Shown here: positions 28,221 through 36,687 of the stretch, one piece after another
Layout: the number at the start of each line of letters is the position of its first letter
How positions within the stretch are numbered: the first letter of the stretch is position 1
From: Bernardetia sp963719525
GTDB taxonomy: Bacteria > Bacteroidota > Bacteroidia > Cytophagales > Bernardetiaceae
Length of the DNA: 64,000 nt
Direction: 5' to 3'
Assembly: GCA_963719525.1 (NCBI GenBank)
Contig: CAVRCG010000001.1
Location: forward strand, 434,001 to 498,000
Made by a program: the position numbers and the translations under genes
The notes under the pieces: generated by a model
The model's database searches: none
What the model was told of the DNA's origin: nothing
What the model saw: only the letters and a program-made list of their open reading frames with translations

Positions 28221-28307
28221 GTAGCTGACATCTTCCAAGGTGTCAGAAAAGTATGAGAAATATATTTTAGCGTATTTAATAAATGACAGTTAGAAACTGT
28301 CAGCTAC
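28221..28307. repeat. Inverted-repeat element with GTAGCTGACA ends
   Basis: An 87-base stretch bounded by GTAGCTGACA and TGTCAGCTAC, each end itself folding into a small hairpin (TGACATCTTCCAAGGTGTCA and TGACAGTTAGAAACTGTCA). It ends 13 bases before the ABC exporter ATG, so it may sit inside the 5' leader. The rest of the 28016-28320 gap shows no gene. Confidence 0.6.
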
Positions 28308-28320
28308 TAAAAAAATCAAA

Positions 28321-30109
28321 ATGAAAGAACTTTTCGCTCTGAATAAATATTTTTATCGTTACAAATGGCATCTTTTGGGTGGTATTTTTTTCGTGCTTTT
28401 ATCGTGTGTTTTTGCAATTATTCCTGCTCAAATTGTGCGTTATGCTTTTGATTTGATAGCTAATACAATCAAAATGAACGACCTTTTTGAGGGAACAGCT
28501 TCACAGCAGCAAGTAATGGTTACTTTTAGGAATGTAGTTTTGCTCTACGGTGGAATTATTTTATTAATGGCTTTTATTCGTGGTGTGTTTTTGTTTTTGC
28601 AACGCCAGACGATTATTGTTATGTCAAGACTGATTGAGTACGATTTGAAGAATGATATTTATGTCCATTATCAAAAATTACCTTTATCTTTTTACAGACA
28701 AAACAATACAGGCGACCTTATGAACCGTATTTCGGAAGACGTTTCACAGGTCAGAATGTATCTAGGTCCTGCCATTATGTACACTATTAATATGATTGGA
28801 ACGGCTGTTTTGGTAATTTCTTATATGCTTACAATTAATGTTCGTCTGACACTTTTTGCGCTTTTACCTTTGCCTATTCTTTCTATAAGCATTTATTATG
28901 TAAATAATTTAATCAATCAACGTTCTATTTTGATACAAAAAAGTCTTTCTAAGATGACAACTTTTGTACAAGAAGCCTTTTCTGGAATTCGTGTTATGAA
29001 GGCTTATGTGAGAGAAAATGATTTTTCAAGAGAATTTGAAGGAGAAACGAAAGATTATTTTAATAAATCACTTAGTTTGGTGCGTGTAGATTCACTTTTT
29101 TTGCCTTTGATTGTCGGACTTATCGGACTTAGTACGATTCTGACTGTTTATATTGGAGGAATTGAGGTAATGAGAGGAACAATTACGACAGGAAATATTG
29201 CCGAATTTATAATTTATGTAAATCTTTTGACTTGGCCCGTTGCTGCTTTGGGTTGGGTTACCAGTCTTACGCAGCGTGCAGCAGCATCACAGGAGCGTAT
29301 AAATGAGTTTTTGAATACAAAAAGTGAGATTTTATCGATAGAAAACAAAATTACTCCTATACATGGGCAAGTAAGTTTTGATAAGGTAACTTTTGTTTAT
29401 CCAGATTCTGGTATTAAGGCTTTAGATAATATTAGTTTTGAGATTCGTGAAGGACAAACGCTCGCTATTTTGGGAACGACAGGTTCTGGAAAAAGTACGA
29501 TTGCAAACCTTATTTGTAGAATGTACGACGTAACCGAAGGAACAATTTGGATAGACAAAACGGCTATTCAAGATTATGAAATTACGTATTTGCGTTCGAA
29601 TGTGGGTTATGTTCCACAGGAAGTATTTTTGTTTTCTGATTCTATACGAAATAATATTGCTTTTGGATTTAATGAAAATGATTTTGAAGAAAGTCAAATC
29701 AAAGAAGCTGCAAAAGATGCCGATTTGTTAGAGAATATCGAACGCTTTCCAGAAGGATTCGAAAACTATGTTGGGAGAACGAGGAATTACACTTTCTGGT
29801 GGACAAAAACAGCGTGTAAGTATTGCTAGAGCAATTATTCGCAATCCAAAAATATTGATTTTAGATGACAGCCTTTCAGCCGTAGATACAAAAACAGAAA
29901 ATGCAATCCTTCAAAATATGAAACGTATTATGAAAGATCGCACTTCAATTATTATTTCGCACCGTGTATCGTCTGCCAAACTTGCTGACTACATTATTTT
30001 CTTAGACGACGGAAAAATTGTAGAACAAGGAACGCACAAAGAACTTTTGGAACATAACGGACTTTATACGCAGCTTTATGAAAAACAGTTACACGAAGAA
30101 GTATCTTAA
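28321..30109 (+). CDS. ABC exporter half-transporter, frameshifted in the ATPase domain
   Basis: A fused permease/ATPase of about 595 residues. Six membrane helices (about 15-300) precede the nucleotide-binding domain: Walker A LGTTGSGKST and Q-loop VPQEVFLFSDSIRNN. The first frame ends at 29829 with a wrong tail. The correct sequence (GERGITLSGGQKQRVSIARA, then ILILDDSLSAVDTKTE and IIISHRVSS) continues in the next frame to 30109. The break is GTTGGGAGAACG: removing one G from the run at 29773-29775 restores VGERGIT. Walker B has Asp-Asp (ILILDDSLSAVD) where the catalytic Glu is expected, as in the degenerate half of heterodimeric exporters. That suggests it may pair with a partner encoded elsewhere. 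Confidence 0.85.
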
Positions 30110-30110
30110 T

Positions 30111-30156
30111 CAATTACGAACTACAAGTCAGCGAAGCTAATTAAAAATTACGACCT
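30111..30156. repeat. CAATTACGA...AATTACGA repeat, copy 1
   Basis: A 46-base stretch, CAATTACGAACTACAAGTCA followed by GCGAAGCTAATTAAAAATTACGA, directly after the ABC stop codon. A similar stretch follows the nfu stop at 34195-34238. Confidence 0.55.
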
Positions 30157-30216
30157 ATTAAATTAGTAAAGATTGGTAAAACTAACTTTTATTCTCTGAT
30201 GGGAAATCGTATTTTT

Positions 30217-30251
30217 CCGTAATCCGTAATCCGTAATCCGTAATCCGTAAT
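30217..30251. repeat. Five tandem copies of CCGTAAT
   Basis: Five perfect 7-base units in a row, ending five bases from the stop codon of the minus-strand gene that follows. They may vary in number between strains. Confidence 0.85.
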
Positions 30252-30255
30252 TGAA

Positions 30256-30672
30256 TTACGCTACCTTTATCCAATCTTCAGCAGCCTTAACGGTGCTAAA
30301 ATATTCAATTTTTACAAGTCCTTGAAAGTGCATACGTGTCATGGCAGAAAGCTGTGCAGCAGGAAAACGCTTGAAAAAATCACGTTCTTGTATAATTGCC
30401 ATAGACTGATAACCAGCTTCCAAAGCACGTTCCAACCAATCTTGCATTGCCCATTCTTGATCTTTTTTGCCTAATCCTTTTTTTATTTTACGGTCATCAT
30501 TTATAATCTTTGAAACTTGACGTTCTTTCATCCAAACTAATGTGTCATCAAGTGCTTTTCGGTAGCTTTCACTTTCCATATCGCCACGCCATTTTATCAT
30601 TATACAAGGTACTTCTGGATTTAATTTTATGGAATAATTAGGTGTTTCGGCTAAAACTTTGAATTCTGTCAT
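30256..30672 (-). CDS. SpoIIAA/STAS-like small protein
   Basis: A 138-residue cytoplasmic protein. The layout resembles the SpoIIAA-like (STAS) domain of Bacteroidota: a first strand pair (YSIKLNPEVPCIMIKWRGDM), a helix with the YRKALDDTLVWMKERQVSKII stretch, a loop NDDRKIKKG, and a late FFSTVKAAEDW-type helix (YFSTVKAAEDWI). Such proteins are loosely linked to regulation or membrane association. No catalytic residues are visible. The assignment rests on pattern only. Confidence 0.6.
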   Translation of the reverse strand: MTEFKVLAETPNYSIKLNPEVPCIMIKWRGDMESESYRKALDDTLVWMKERQVSKIINDDRKIKKGLGKKDQEWAMQDWLERALEAGYQSMAIIQERDFFKRFPAAQLSAMTRMHFQGLVKIEYFSTVKAAEDWIKVA

Positions 30673-30768
30673 CGGTAATCTATATTTTTTGTTCTATTAA
30701 ATTTCTTTTAAATATGTTGGAAGGTATAAGTTTGAAGCTGTCTGAACTTTTTATTGTTAGTGTCTGCT

Positions 30769-30860
30769 TGTAGGGAAAAGGCACGCCTTTTCCTAGTCGG
30801 TATTTGTTTTTCGTTAAGAATACACAATAGGTTTAGGAAAAAACGTGTCTTTTCCCTACA
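30769..30860. repeat. Inverted-repeat element with TGTAGGGAAAAG ends
   Basis: A 92-base stretch with ends TGTAGGGAAAAGGCACG and CGTGTCTTTTCCCTACA (one mismatch over 17). It has no coding capacity and lies upstream of the STAS-like gene. Confidence 0.65.
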
Positions 30861-30947
30861 TACCATCAAATACTGAACGGAAAAATAAAAGTTTAAACAG
30901 GTTCGTTATCTAATTTTTCAAACAAGATGCAAAATTACACAATTTTC

Positions 30948-31361
30948 TTAAATTGTAGCTACACATTTTAGTTCGATAGCAATCGGGGTAGGTAAAGCCG
31001 TAATTCCTAAAGTCGTTCTACAAGGTTGATTATCCTTAAAATATTCTGCATATACTTTATTATATTTCTTAAAATCATCTTCCATATTGGTAAGAAAAAC
31101 GGTTACATCAATTAGCTTGTCCCAACTACTTCCACTAGCTTCTAAAATCGCTTTTACATTTTGAAAAACGGTATGACATTGCGCTTCTATATCGTAAGCT
31201 GTCAGTTTTCCATTCTCATCATAGACATTTCCGTGTATCTCGTTGGTTTTGGCATCTCTTGCACCTACTCCAGAAAGAAATAACAAATCGCCTACTTTGC
31301 GTGCGTGAGGATATAATCCTACAGGTTTTGGTGCGTTATCAGTTTCGAATTTTTGACTCAT
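30948..31361 (-). CDS. RidA/YjgF-family protein
   Basis: A 137-residue protein of the RidA superfamily, whose members hydrolyse reactive enamine/imine intermediates to ketoacids and ammonia or act as related deaminases. It has GLYPHARKVGDLLFLSGVGARD near the N-terminus, the helix TVFQNVKAILEASGSSWD, VTVFLTNMEDDF and the C-terminal PCRTTLGITALPTPIAIELK with the substrate-binding Arg and late Glu. The longer loop (about 40-55) and the missing GQ-P pattern place it nearer the 2-aminomuconate deaminase-like group than to canonical RidA. Confidence 0.85.
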   Translation of the reverse strand: MSQKFETDNAPKPVGLYPHARKVGDLLFLSGVGARDAKTNEIHGNVYDENGKLTAYDIEAQCHTVFQNVKAILEASGSSWDKLIDVTVFLTNMEDDFKKYNKVYAEYFKDNQPCRTTLGITALPTPIAIELKCVATI

Positions 31362-31382
31362 GTGATTATTTTTGATAAATAA

Positions 31383-31540
31383 TATGTATTCTTGTGTAGC
31401 TTAATTTCCCTCTGTATTAAACTAAGTGGTAAAATTTTGCCGTTGTTGGTGTTTTAGCGAAGCGACACCAACAACATCAGAATAAACATAATTATTCTTG
31501 TGCAACTTAATTCCTCTCTGTATTTAACTTAGTGATAAAA
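31383..31540. repeat. Direct duplication of about 52 bases flanking a palindrome
   Basis: 31383-31434 and about 31489-31540 are near-copies (both run ATTCTTGTG-AACTTAATT... CTCTGTATT..ACT.AGTG.TAAAA). A TTGTTGGTGT palindrome (31439-31477) lies exactly between them. Together they fill about half of the 31362-31665 gap between the divergent RidA and gldB genes. Confidence 0.7.
31439..31477. repeat. TTGTTGGTGT palindrome, copy C (perfect arms)
   Basis: Arms GTTGTTGGTGT / ACACCAACAAC are perfect here, around TTTAGCGAAGCG, and the orientation is opposite to copies A and B. Confidence 0.75.
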
Positions 31541-31665
31541 GCATTTCCACAAAAATCACTAATTTTGATTTGCTTTTCAGAATATTAAATAATTCTTTAC
31601 ACAAACCTTCGTTCCATAAAGATAAAACTAAAAAAATAAAATCAATTCAAGCGACACCTTAAATT

Positions 31666-32677
31666 ATGCAAAAAATAAAATTAACCAGTTTTGTCTTTTC
31701 TCTTTTTACTCTCATTAACTTTTTTGTTTTCTCATCTTGTTCTACTCAAAAGGAAACGTTACCTGATATTTCGGACTTGAAAGTAAATGTAGAAATAGAA
31801 CGAGTTGATAAAAAAATATTTGACGGACAAAGCAGAGAAGAAATTCTAACTTATCTAAAAGAAAATCCAGATTTATTATTAAAAGGTTTTCGTGTAAATG
31901 ACATACGAGTTTTAGATGAATTGGTAAAACGAGCAACTGACCCTTATATTGATACTGTCCAGAAACAGGTAGATGAAACCTATGACTTTGATCTTTTAAG
32001 GCAGCAATTAAACGATGTCTTTAGTTATACAAAGTTCTATTATCCAGATTTTTATGTGCCTAAAGTATATACAATTGTAGCAGGTTTTGAAATGGATGTA
32101 GTGCCAAGTGATAGTATGTTTTTGGTAGGATTAGATTATTTTTTGGGAGAAAAATCTTATTATCGTCCTCCAATTGAAGCCGTTCCGAATTATATTTGGC
32201 AGCGTTATAACCCTGATGCTATTCAGACACATATTGCTAGAGAACTTTCTGGAAGGTATAATTTGAGTAATCCATCGGATAATAGTATGATAAATGAGAT
32301 GATTTGGTGGGGAAAAACCTATTATTTTATTGAAAAAGTAGTTCCAAAAGCTGCTGATTCGTTAGTAATTGGGTATTCCAATCAAGAAATACAAGACTGT
32401 GAAACTTATCAAACAGATGTTTGGGGGCATTTTGTTAAAAACGAATTATTTTATGCGACTTCACAAATAGAAAAACGAAAATATTTAGAAGCTCGTCCAC
32501 ATACTTTTCGAAATTGGTCAAGAATGTCCAGGACGTATTGCTCAATGGTTGGGTTGGCAAATTGTAAGAGCATATATGAAACAAAATTCAGAAGTTACTT
32601 TGCCAGAGCTTATGAAAATGACAAATCACAAAGAAATTTTTGAACAATCAAAATATAGACCAAGACAGAAAGAATAA
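31666..32677 (+). CDS. gldB: Gliding motility lipoprotein GldB, frameshifted near the 3' end
   Basis: An outer-membrane-directed lipoprotein needed for gliding in Flavobacterium johnsoniae. The lipobox is FVFSSCSTQ (about 20-28). Family regions are DISDLKVNVEIERVDKKIF, KFYYPDFYVPKVYTIVAGF, MFLVGLDYFLGEKSYYRPP and MIWWGKTYYFIEKVVPKAAD. The first frame ends at 32643 with a wrong tail. The family C-terminus (EIGQECPGRIAQWLGWQIVR and then AYMKQNSEVTLPELM) is in another frame and ends at 32677. One extra T in the run at 32505-32508 accounts for this. A strong terminator follows, so the gene is monocistronic. gldB implies a gliding organism with a type IX secretion system; a disabled gldB should abolish gliding, so the shift is suspect. 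Confidence 0.85.
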
Positions 32678-32685
32678 AATTTAGT

Positions 32686-32728
32686 AAAAAAGCCTTATTT
32701 CAATAAAGAAATAAGGCTTTTCGTTTTT
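32686..32728 (+). terminator. Terminator of gldB
   Basis: A perfect inverted repeat (AAAAGCCTTATTTC / GAAATAAGGCTTTT) with a 6-base loop, followed by CGTTTTTAA, eight bases past the gldB stop. Its position supports 32677 as the true end of gldB. Confidence 0.85.
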
Positions 32729-32782
32729 AATAGATAAAATACTTTAAAAGTTAATTGAATTGCAGATTTGATTAGTTACAAA

Positions 32783-33241
32783 CTAGTTCATATACTGATT
32801 CATAATTGGACTATCTCCTATGATAGCAATTCCGACCATTAATATGAGCAAAACAACTCCCATAATTATCATAGCATTTTTGATTTCAAATTCTTTTTTC
32901 ATTACATAGGCAAAACCTACAATCATTCCTACTGCAGCACCCAAAAGCGCACTACCAATAGCTAAAACGGCTACTCTACGTACCAAATCTACCTCTGGAT
33001 TTCCGATTATAGAATGTAAAATAACAACCTCTAAACCGACTGCTAATAAAAAAACTACCACGCTAGTCAGCATAACACGCATAATAAATGAAGGTGCTTG
33101 ACCTGCTGGGCGTGATTCTATTTCGTCTGATTCAACATTTTGTAATTTTGCTTGTGCTGTTTCTTGAGATTCAAAATTAGAATCTCTATCCATTGAATTA
33201 TATGAGGTATCTTCTTCTGTGTTATCTTGATAAGTTGCCAT
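32783..33241 (-). CDS. Small membrane protein of unknown function
   Basis: A 152-residue protein with an acidic, Ser/Gln-rich N-terminal half (1-50) and three hydrophobic segments (about 53-75, 87-112 and 122-142). No family is recognised. It converges with gldB across the terminator. Confidence 0.65.
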   Translation of the reverse strand: MATYQDNTEEDTSYNSMDRDSNFESQETAQAKLQNVESDEIESRPAGQAPSFIMRVMLTSVVVFLLAVGLEVVILHSIIGNPEVDLVRRVAVLAIGSALLGAAVGMIVGFAYVMKKEFEIKNAMIIMGVVLLILMVGIAIIGDSPIMNQYMN

Positions 33242-33428
33242 AAAAATAAGTGTTTTCGAAAAGTTAAGTTATAAAAAAAATAGATTACCAAAAAAAAATT
33301 GTAATCTACTTGTATAACGGAATACTATTAAAATAGTTTTGTATAACTCGTGTTATTTGAGTATAAAGTGTTTTGATATTTTTTAGATAGATTATGGTTT
33401 TGTGCTTAATTATGGTTTTATTTTATAG

Positions 33429-33436
33429 TATCTTTG
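33429..33436 (+). promoter_or_regulatory. Candidate -7 promoter element upstream of the Nfu gene
   Basis: TATCTTTG matches the Bacteroidota -7 consensus TAnnTTTG. A TTTTG at 33398-33402 is 26 bases upstream, longer than the usual spacing to a -33 element. If real, the leader would be about 135 bases. The rest of the 33242-33576 gap shows no gene. Confidence 0.3.
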
Positions 33437-33576
33437 TAGTCTGGTAAGTACGAGTTTAATAACTCTGGCAAAACAGAACCTTTGTTATTAGTTTGATAAA
33501 TCAAACGAATAGGTCAAAAATATCCTCAACTACTAAATTAAGATCAACAAAATAAATAGCATAACAATATATTCTT

Positions 33577-34176
33577 ATGGCAGTAATTACCGACAACAAC
33601 CGTGCGCCTCACGTACATATATATGTAGAAGAAAATCCAAATCCGAATTCAATGAAATTTGTTATGAGTTTTATGCTTATGGCAGATGGTATTTTAAAGG
33701 ATTATGCGACAAAAGAAGATACAAATGATTCTCCTTTGGCTGCTGCACTTTTCAATGAATTTGATTTTGTAGAACGTGTTTTTTTGAGTAAAAATTTTAT
33801 TACTATTACCAAGACTGAAAACGTAGAATGGGTAGAAATTAATTCTATTCTTCGTAACTATTTAAAGGATTATTTTGAAGCACAAAAACCTGTTTTTTCA
33901 GCAGACTTGCCAGACTCAAAAGTAGAACTCAACGACAATCCAACGATTGCCAGAATAAAGGATATTTTAGATCAGTATATTCGTCCTGCTGTCGAAATGG
34001 ATGGAGGAGCAATTTCTTTTTCAGAGTTTGATGAAACAACAGGAAAGTTAAGCGTTCTTTTACAAGGTTCTTGTAGTGGATGTCCGTCTTCTTCAATTAC
34101 TCTAAAAGCAGGAATCGAAAATCTATTCAAAAATATGATGCCTGAAGTAAAAGAAGTAGTTGCCGAAAACGCCTAA
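33577..34176 (+). CDS. Nfu-type iron-sulfur cluster carrier (NifU family)
   Basis: A 199-residue protein that carries and delivers Fe-S clusters. The N-terminal Nfu_N domain (about 10-95) contains PNPNSMKFVMSF and the FVERVFLSKNFITITK stretch. The C-terminal NifU-like domain (about 120-199) has VEMDGGAISFSEFDE and the cluster-binding CSGCPSS with its CxxC. The first 12 residues before VHIYVEENPNPNS are extra. The domain order matches mitochondrial NFU1. It stands alone; no SUF genes are adjacent. Confidence 0.9.
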   Translation: MAVITDNNRAPHVHIYVEENPNPNSMKFVMSFMLMADGILKDYATKEDTNDSPLAAALFNEFDFVERVFLSKNFITITKTENVEWVEINSILRNYLKDYFEAQKPVFSADLPDSKVELNDNPTIARIKDILDQYIRPAVEMDGGAISFSEFDETTGKLSVLLQGSCSGCPSSSITLKAGIENLFKNMMPEVKEVVAENA

Positions 34177-34194
34177 ATAGTAAACAGTAAAGAT

Positions 34195-34238
34195 CAATTA
34201 CGACCTGTTAAAGCAGCGAAGATAATTATAAATTACGA
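34195..34238. repeat. CAATTACGA...AATTACGA repeat, copy 2
   Basis: A 44-base stretch, CAATTACGACCTGTTAAAGC followed by AGCGAAGATAATTATAAATTACGA, 19 bases after the nfu stop. It is similar in sequence and position to the copy after the ABC gene (30111-30156). Confidence 0.55.
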
Positions 34239-34366
34239 TTCTAACTCATTGATTATTAGTTGATTAATAATTCGAAAAGAGTAGTTTATTTAATTCATGT
34301 TTCTAAATAGTTACCAGTTAATTTCAATACAATCCTATCTTAACCAATAAAAACAATTCTTAGTTT

Positions 34367-34948
34367 ATGGCTAAATCACTTCCAGAAAAAGAAAAACTAC
34401 ATATTTTCAATACTGAATTTATGCCTCATGCAGATGCCATGTACAACTTTGCTTACAAACTTACTTTTGACGGAGATGATGCCAAAGATTTGGTTCAGGA
34501 TGCGTACATGAAAGCCTACCGTTTTGCAGGTTCGTATGAAGTGGGTACAAATGCAAAGGCTTGGCTTTTTCGTATTTTGAAAAATAGTTTTATTAATAAT
34601 TACAGAAAAAAAACAAAAGAACCTTCAAAGGTAGACTATCAAGATGTTGAGAATTATTACAATTCGGCTTCTGTAGAAACTTCTGAGATGAGCCATACAG
34701 TAGATTTGCGTACTTCTACAATGCAAAACAAAATTGGAGATGAGGTTACAGGTGCTTTGAATTCTCTGCCTGTAGATTTTCGTACCGTGATTATTCTTTG
34801 TGATTTGGAAGGATTTACGTATGAAGAAATGGCTGTCATTTTGGATATTCCTATCGGAACAGTTCGTTCTCGTTTGCATCGTGCTAGAGGAGTTTTGAAA
34901 GAAAAACTTATTGAATATGCCAAACAATTTGGGTTTGATGTAGATTAA
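34367..34948 (+). CDS. ECF-type RNA polymerase sigma factor
   Basis: A 193-residue sigma-70 factor of the extracytoplasmic-function group. Region 2 (about 25-90) has DAMYNFAYKLTFDGDDAKDL and VQDAYMKAYRF. Region 4 (about 130-185) has LPVDFRTVIILCDLEGFTYE followed by the helix-turn-helix EEMAVILDIPIGTVRSRLHR. No anti-sigma gene is adjacent; the next gene is a HlyIII membrane protein about 55 bases on. This small type without a partner is common in Bacteroidota. Confidence 0.9.
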   Translation: MAKSLPEKEKLHIFNTEFMPHADAMYNFAYKLTFDGDDAKDLVQDAYMKAYRFAGSYEVGTNAKAWLFRILKNSFINNYRKKTKEPSKVDYQDVENYYNSASVETSEMSHTVDLRTSTMQNKIGDEVTGALNSLPVDFRTVIILCDLEGFTYEEMAVILDIPIGTVRSRLHRARGVLKEKLIEYAKQFGFDVD

Positions 34949-35002
34949 ATAAACAACATTTTGAGAAGCTAAGATAAATACAAATCAATAAAAACAACTT
35001 CA

Positions 35003-35650
35003 TTGACAACTTTACAGAAATTACAAAAATTTAGCAACAAGCATCAAGAATTAGCTAATACGATTACACACGGATTAGGCATTGTTTTGAGTATTATTGC
35101 TCTTACTTTACTCGTCTGGTGGGCAAGTGAAGCACAGGATATATGGAAAATAGTTAGTTTTTCTATTTTCGGAACTACGTTAGTTTTGCTTTATACAGCT
35201 TCTACGCTTTATCACGGTGCAAAAACGGCAAAACTAAAACAGTTTTTTGAAAGAATAGATCATATGGCAATTTATCTTTTGATTGCTGGTTCTTATACTC
35301 CTTTTACGCTCGTTACTTTGCGTGGCGCATGGGGCTGGACACTCTTTGGAGTTATCTGGGGAATTGCTCTTTTAGGAATTATTTATAAAATGTTCTTTTT
35401 GGGAAGATGGAAACGTTTTTCTGTTATTTTGTATGTTTCAATGGGTTGGATGGCAATTATAGCAGTACAACCTTTCTTTGAAAACTTAGAAACTGGAGGA
35501 CTTATTTGGCTCGGAATAGGGGGACTTTCGTATTCTCTAGGAGTAATATTTTTCGTCTGGGAAAGACTTCCTTTTAATCACGCTATCTGGCATTTATTTG
35601 TTTTGGGTGGAAGCATAAGCCACTTTTTGGCTGTTGGATTGTATGTCTAA
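35003..35650 (+). CDS. Hemolysin III-family membrane protein
   Basis: A 215-residue protein with seven hydrophobic segments and the HlyIII/PAQR signatures: ELANTITHGLGIVLSIIAL, LLYTASTLYHG, RIDHMAIYLLIAGSYTPFT and WHLFVLGGSISHF. The conserved His and Asp residues that bind zinc in the PAQR family are present. Despite the name, family members are mostly integral membrane hydrolase-like proteins. The start is TTG at 35003; no ATG fits. It may be co-transcribed with the sigma factor. Confidence 0.85.
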   Translation: MTTLQKLQKFSNKHQELANTITHGLGIVLSIIALTLLVWWASEAQDIWKIVSFSIFGTTLVLLYTASTLYHGAKTAKLKQFFERIDHMAIYLLIAGSYTPFTLVTLRGAWGWTLFGVIWGIALLGIIYKMFFLGRWKRFSVILYVSMGWMAIIAVQPFFENLETGGLIWLGIGGLSYSLGVIFFVWERLPFNHAIWHLFVLGGSISHFLAVGLYV

Positions 35651-35692
35651 GGAACACTAACAAAATAAACTTGCATTTTTAGCAATCTATCA

Positions 35693-35846
35693 CAAACAGG
35701 GTTGAAACCCTATCGATTACTCCATAAGTCTGAAATTGTTCTGCTGTTGTTGGTGTTGCTTCACTAAAACACCAAAAACGGTATTTGAATGTTTTTTTGC
35801 TTTCAAAAAACATGTAGATAATCGATAGGGTTTTAGCCTTGTTTAG
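35693..35846. repeat. MITE-like element with CAGGGTTGAAACCCTATCGATTA ends, interrupted
   Basis: Left end AGGGTTGAAACCCTATCGAT (within 35693-35719) and right end ATCGATAGGGTTTTAGCCTT (within 35819-35846) are inverted copies over about 27 bases with a few mismatches. A TTGTTGGTGT palindrome (copy D) lies inside, so one repeat sits in another. In the rest of the 35651-36234 gap I see only AT-rich sequence, including a TTATCAACACTTTATCTAC stretch also present near 7317. Confidence 0.7.
35743..35783. repeat. TTGTTGGTGT palindrome, copy D
   Basis: Left arm GTTGTTGGTGT with right arm ACACCAAAAAC around TGCTTCACTAAA; the arms have one or two mismatches. It is nested in the element at 35693-35846. 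Confidence 0.65.
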
Positions 35847-36234
35847 TAATGCGTGATTTTTTTTAATGTAAATTTATTCATTTTATATCCTTAATCAAGA
35901 TTATAACTTCTATGTCATATAAACGTAGTAATCTGATTTATCAAATTTAGTTTTTGACCAGAAACACGATTTTACTACACAACCCAAAAATTAAACCTTT
36001 TAATCAAAGTTTGTTACCAATCCATTTTTTCAGCTGGCTGTTATCAACACTTTATCTACATAATTCAAGTTGTGCATTATAACGTATTTTAGAATTTCTA
36101 ATCTAAATAAATAGGAATTTGTCGTTAAAATAGCTCATTTTTTAGCTACACAAAATAAGAAATCTGTACTACACAATTTGAGCTACATACACATATAGTA
36201 ATAAATCAAACCTTAAATTATCTGTAAAACGATT

Positions 36235-36687
36235 ATGAAAGAAATTAAAGTCTATGATTCTGTTTGGTATATTCTAAAAATTATTTTTGGTTGTCTGTTG
36301 TTTGTAGTAGGTGGATATTTTATGATTATCAATACAGAGGAATATCTACAAGAAAGATTTTTTATAAAATTAGTAGGTTGGTTATCTATTTCGTTTTTTG
36401 GCTTAGGCTTGTTAGTAGGAGTTTATAAGTTGGTTGCAAAAAAACCACAATTAATTATTAATGACTTAGGAATATGGAAGTCAAATTCTGCTTTTTCTAA
36501 ATACAAAGAAGAACATATATCAAGATGGGAAGAAATAATAAATGTGAGTGTAGAGAAAAAAGAAAGCTATGTTTATATAGAAACAATAGAAGATATGATG
36601 GAAATAAAAATTAGTACTGTCAATATAACTGCTACTGAACTAATAAATATTATTGATAGACAAAAAAAAATAGCGATGGAATTGTAA
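36235..36687 (+). CDS. STM3941-like membrane protein
   Basis: A 150-residue protein with two membrane segments (about 10-31 and 46-66). A C-terminal cytoplasmic part (about 72-150) of the PH-like kind follows: PQLIINDLGIWKSNSAFS, SRWEEIINVSVEKKESYVYI and a last helix. This matches the STM3941 family layout, whose function is unknown. The leader upstream is about 40 bases of AT-rich DNA with no clear promoter. Confidence 0.65.
   Translation: MKEIKVYDSVWYILKIIFGCLLFVVGGYFMIINTEEYLQERFFIKLVGWLSISFFGLGLLVGVYKLVAKKPQLIINDLGIWKSNSAFSKYKEEHISRWEEIINVSVEKKESYVYIETIEDMMEIKISTVNITATELINIIDRQKKIAMEL

Noticed and set aside
29760..29780. Programmed ribosomal frameshifting in the ABC exporter gene.
   Set aside because: The site is a short G run without a slippery heptamer or a clear downstream hairpin, and similar +1 breaks in seven other genes make error or mutation more likely.
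35003..35650. HlyIII protein considered as a toxin.
   Set aside because: The family is widespread in harmless bacteria and matches PAQR-type membrane proteins; no export or toxin context is present.
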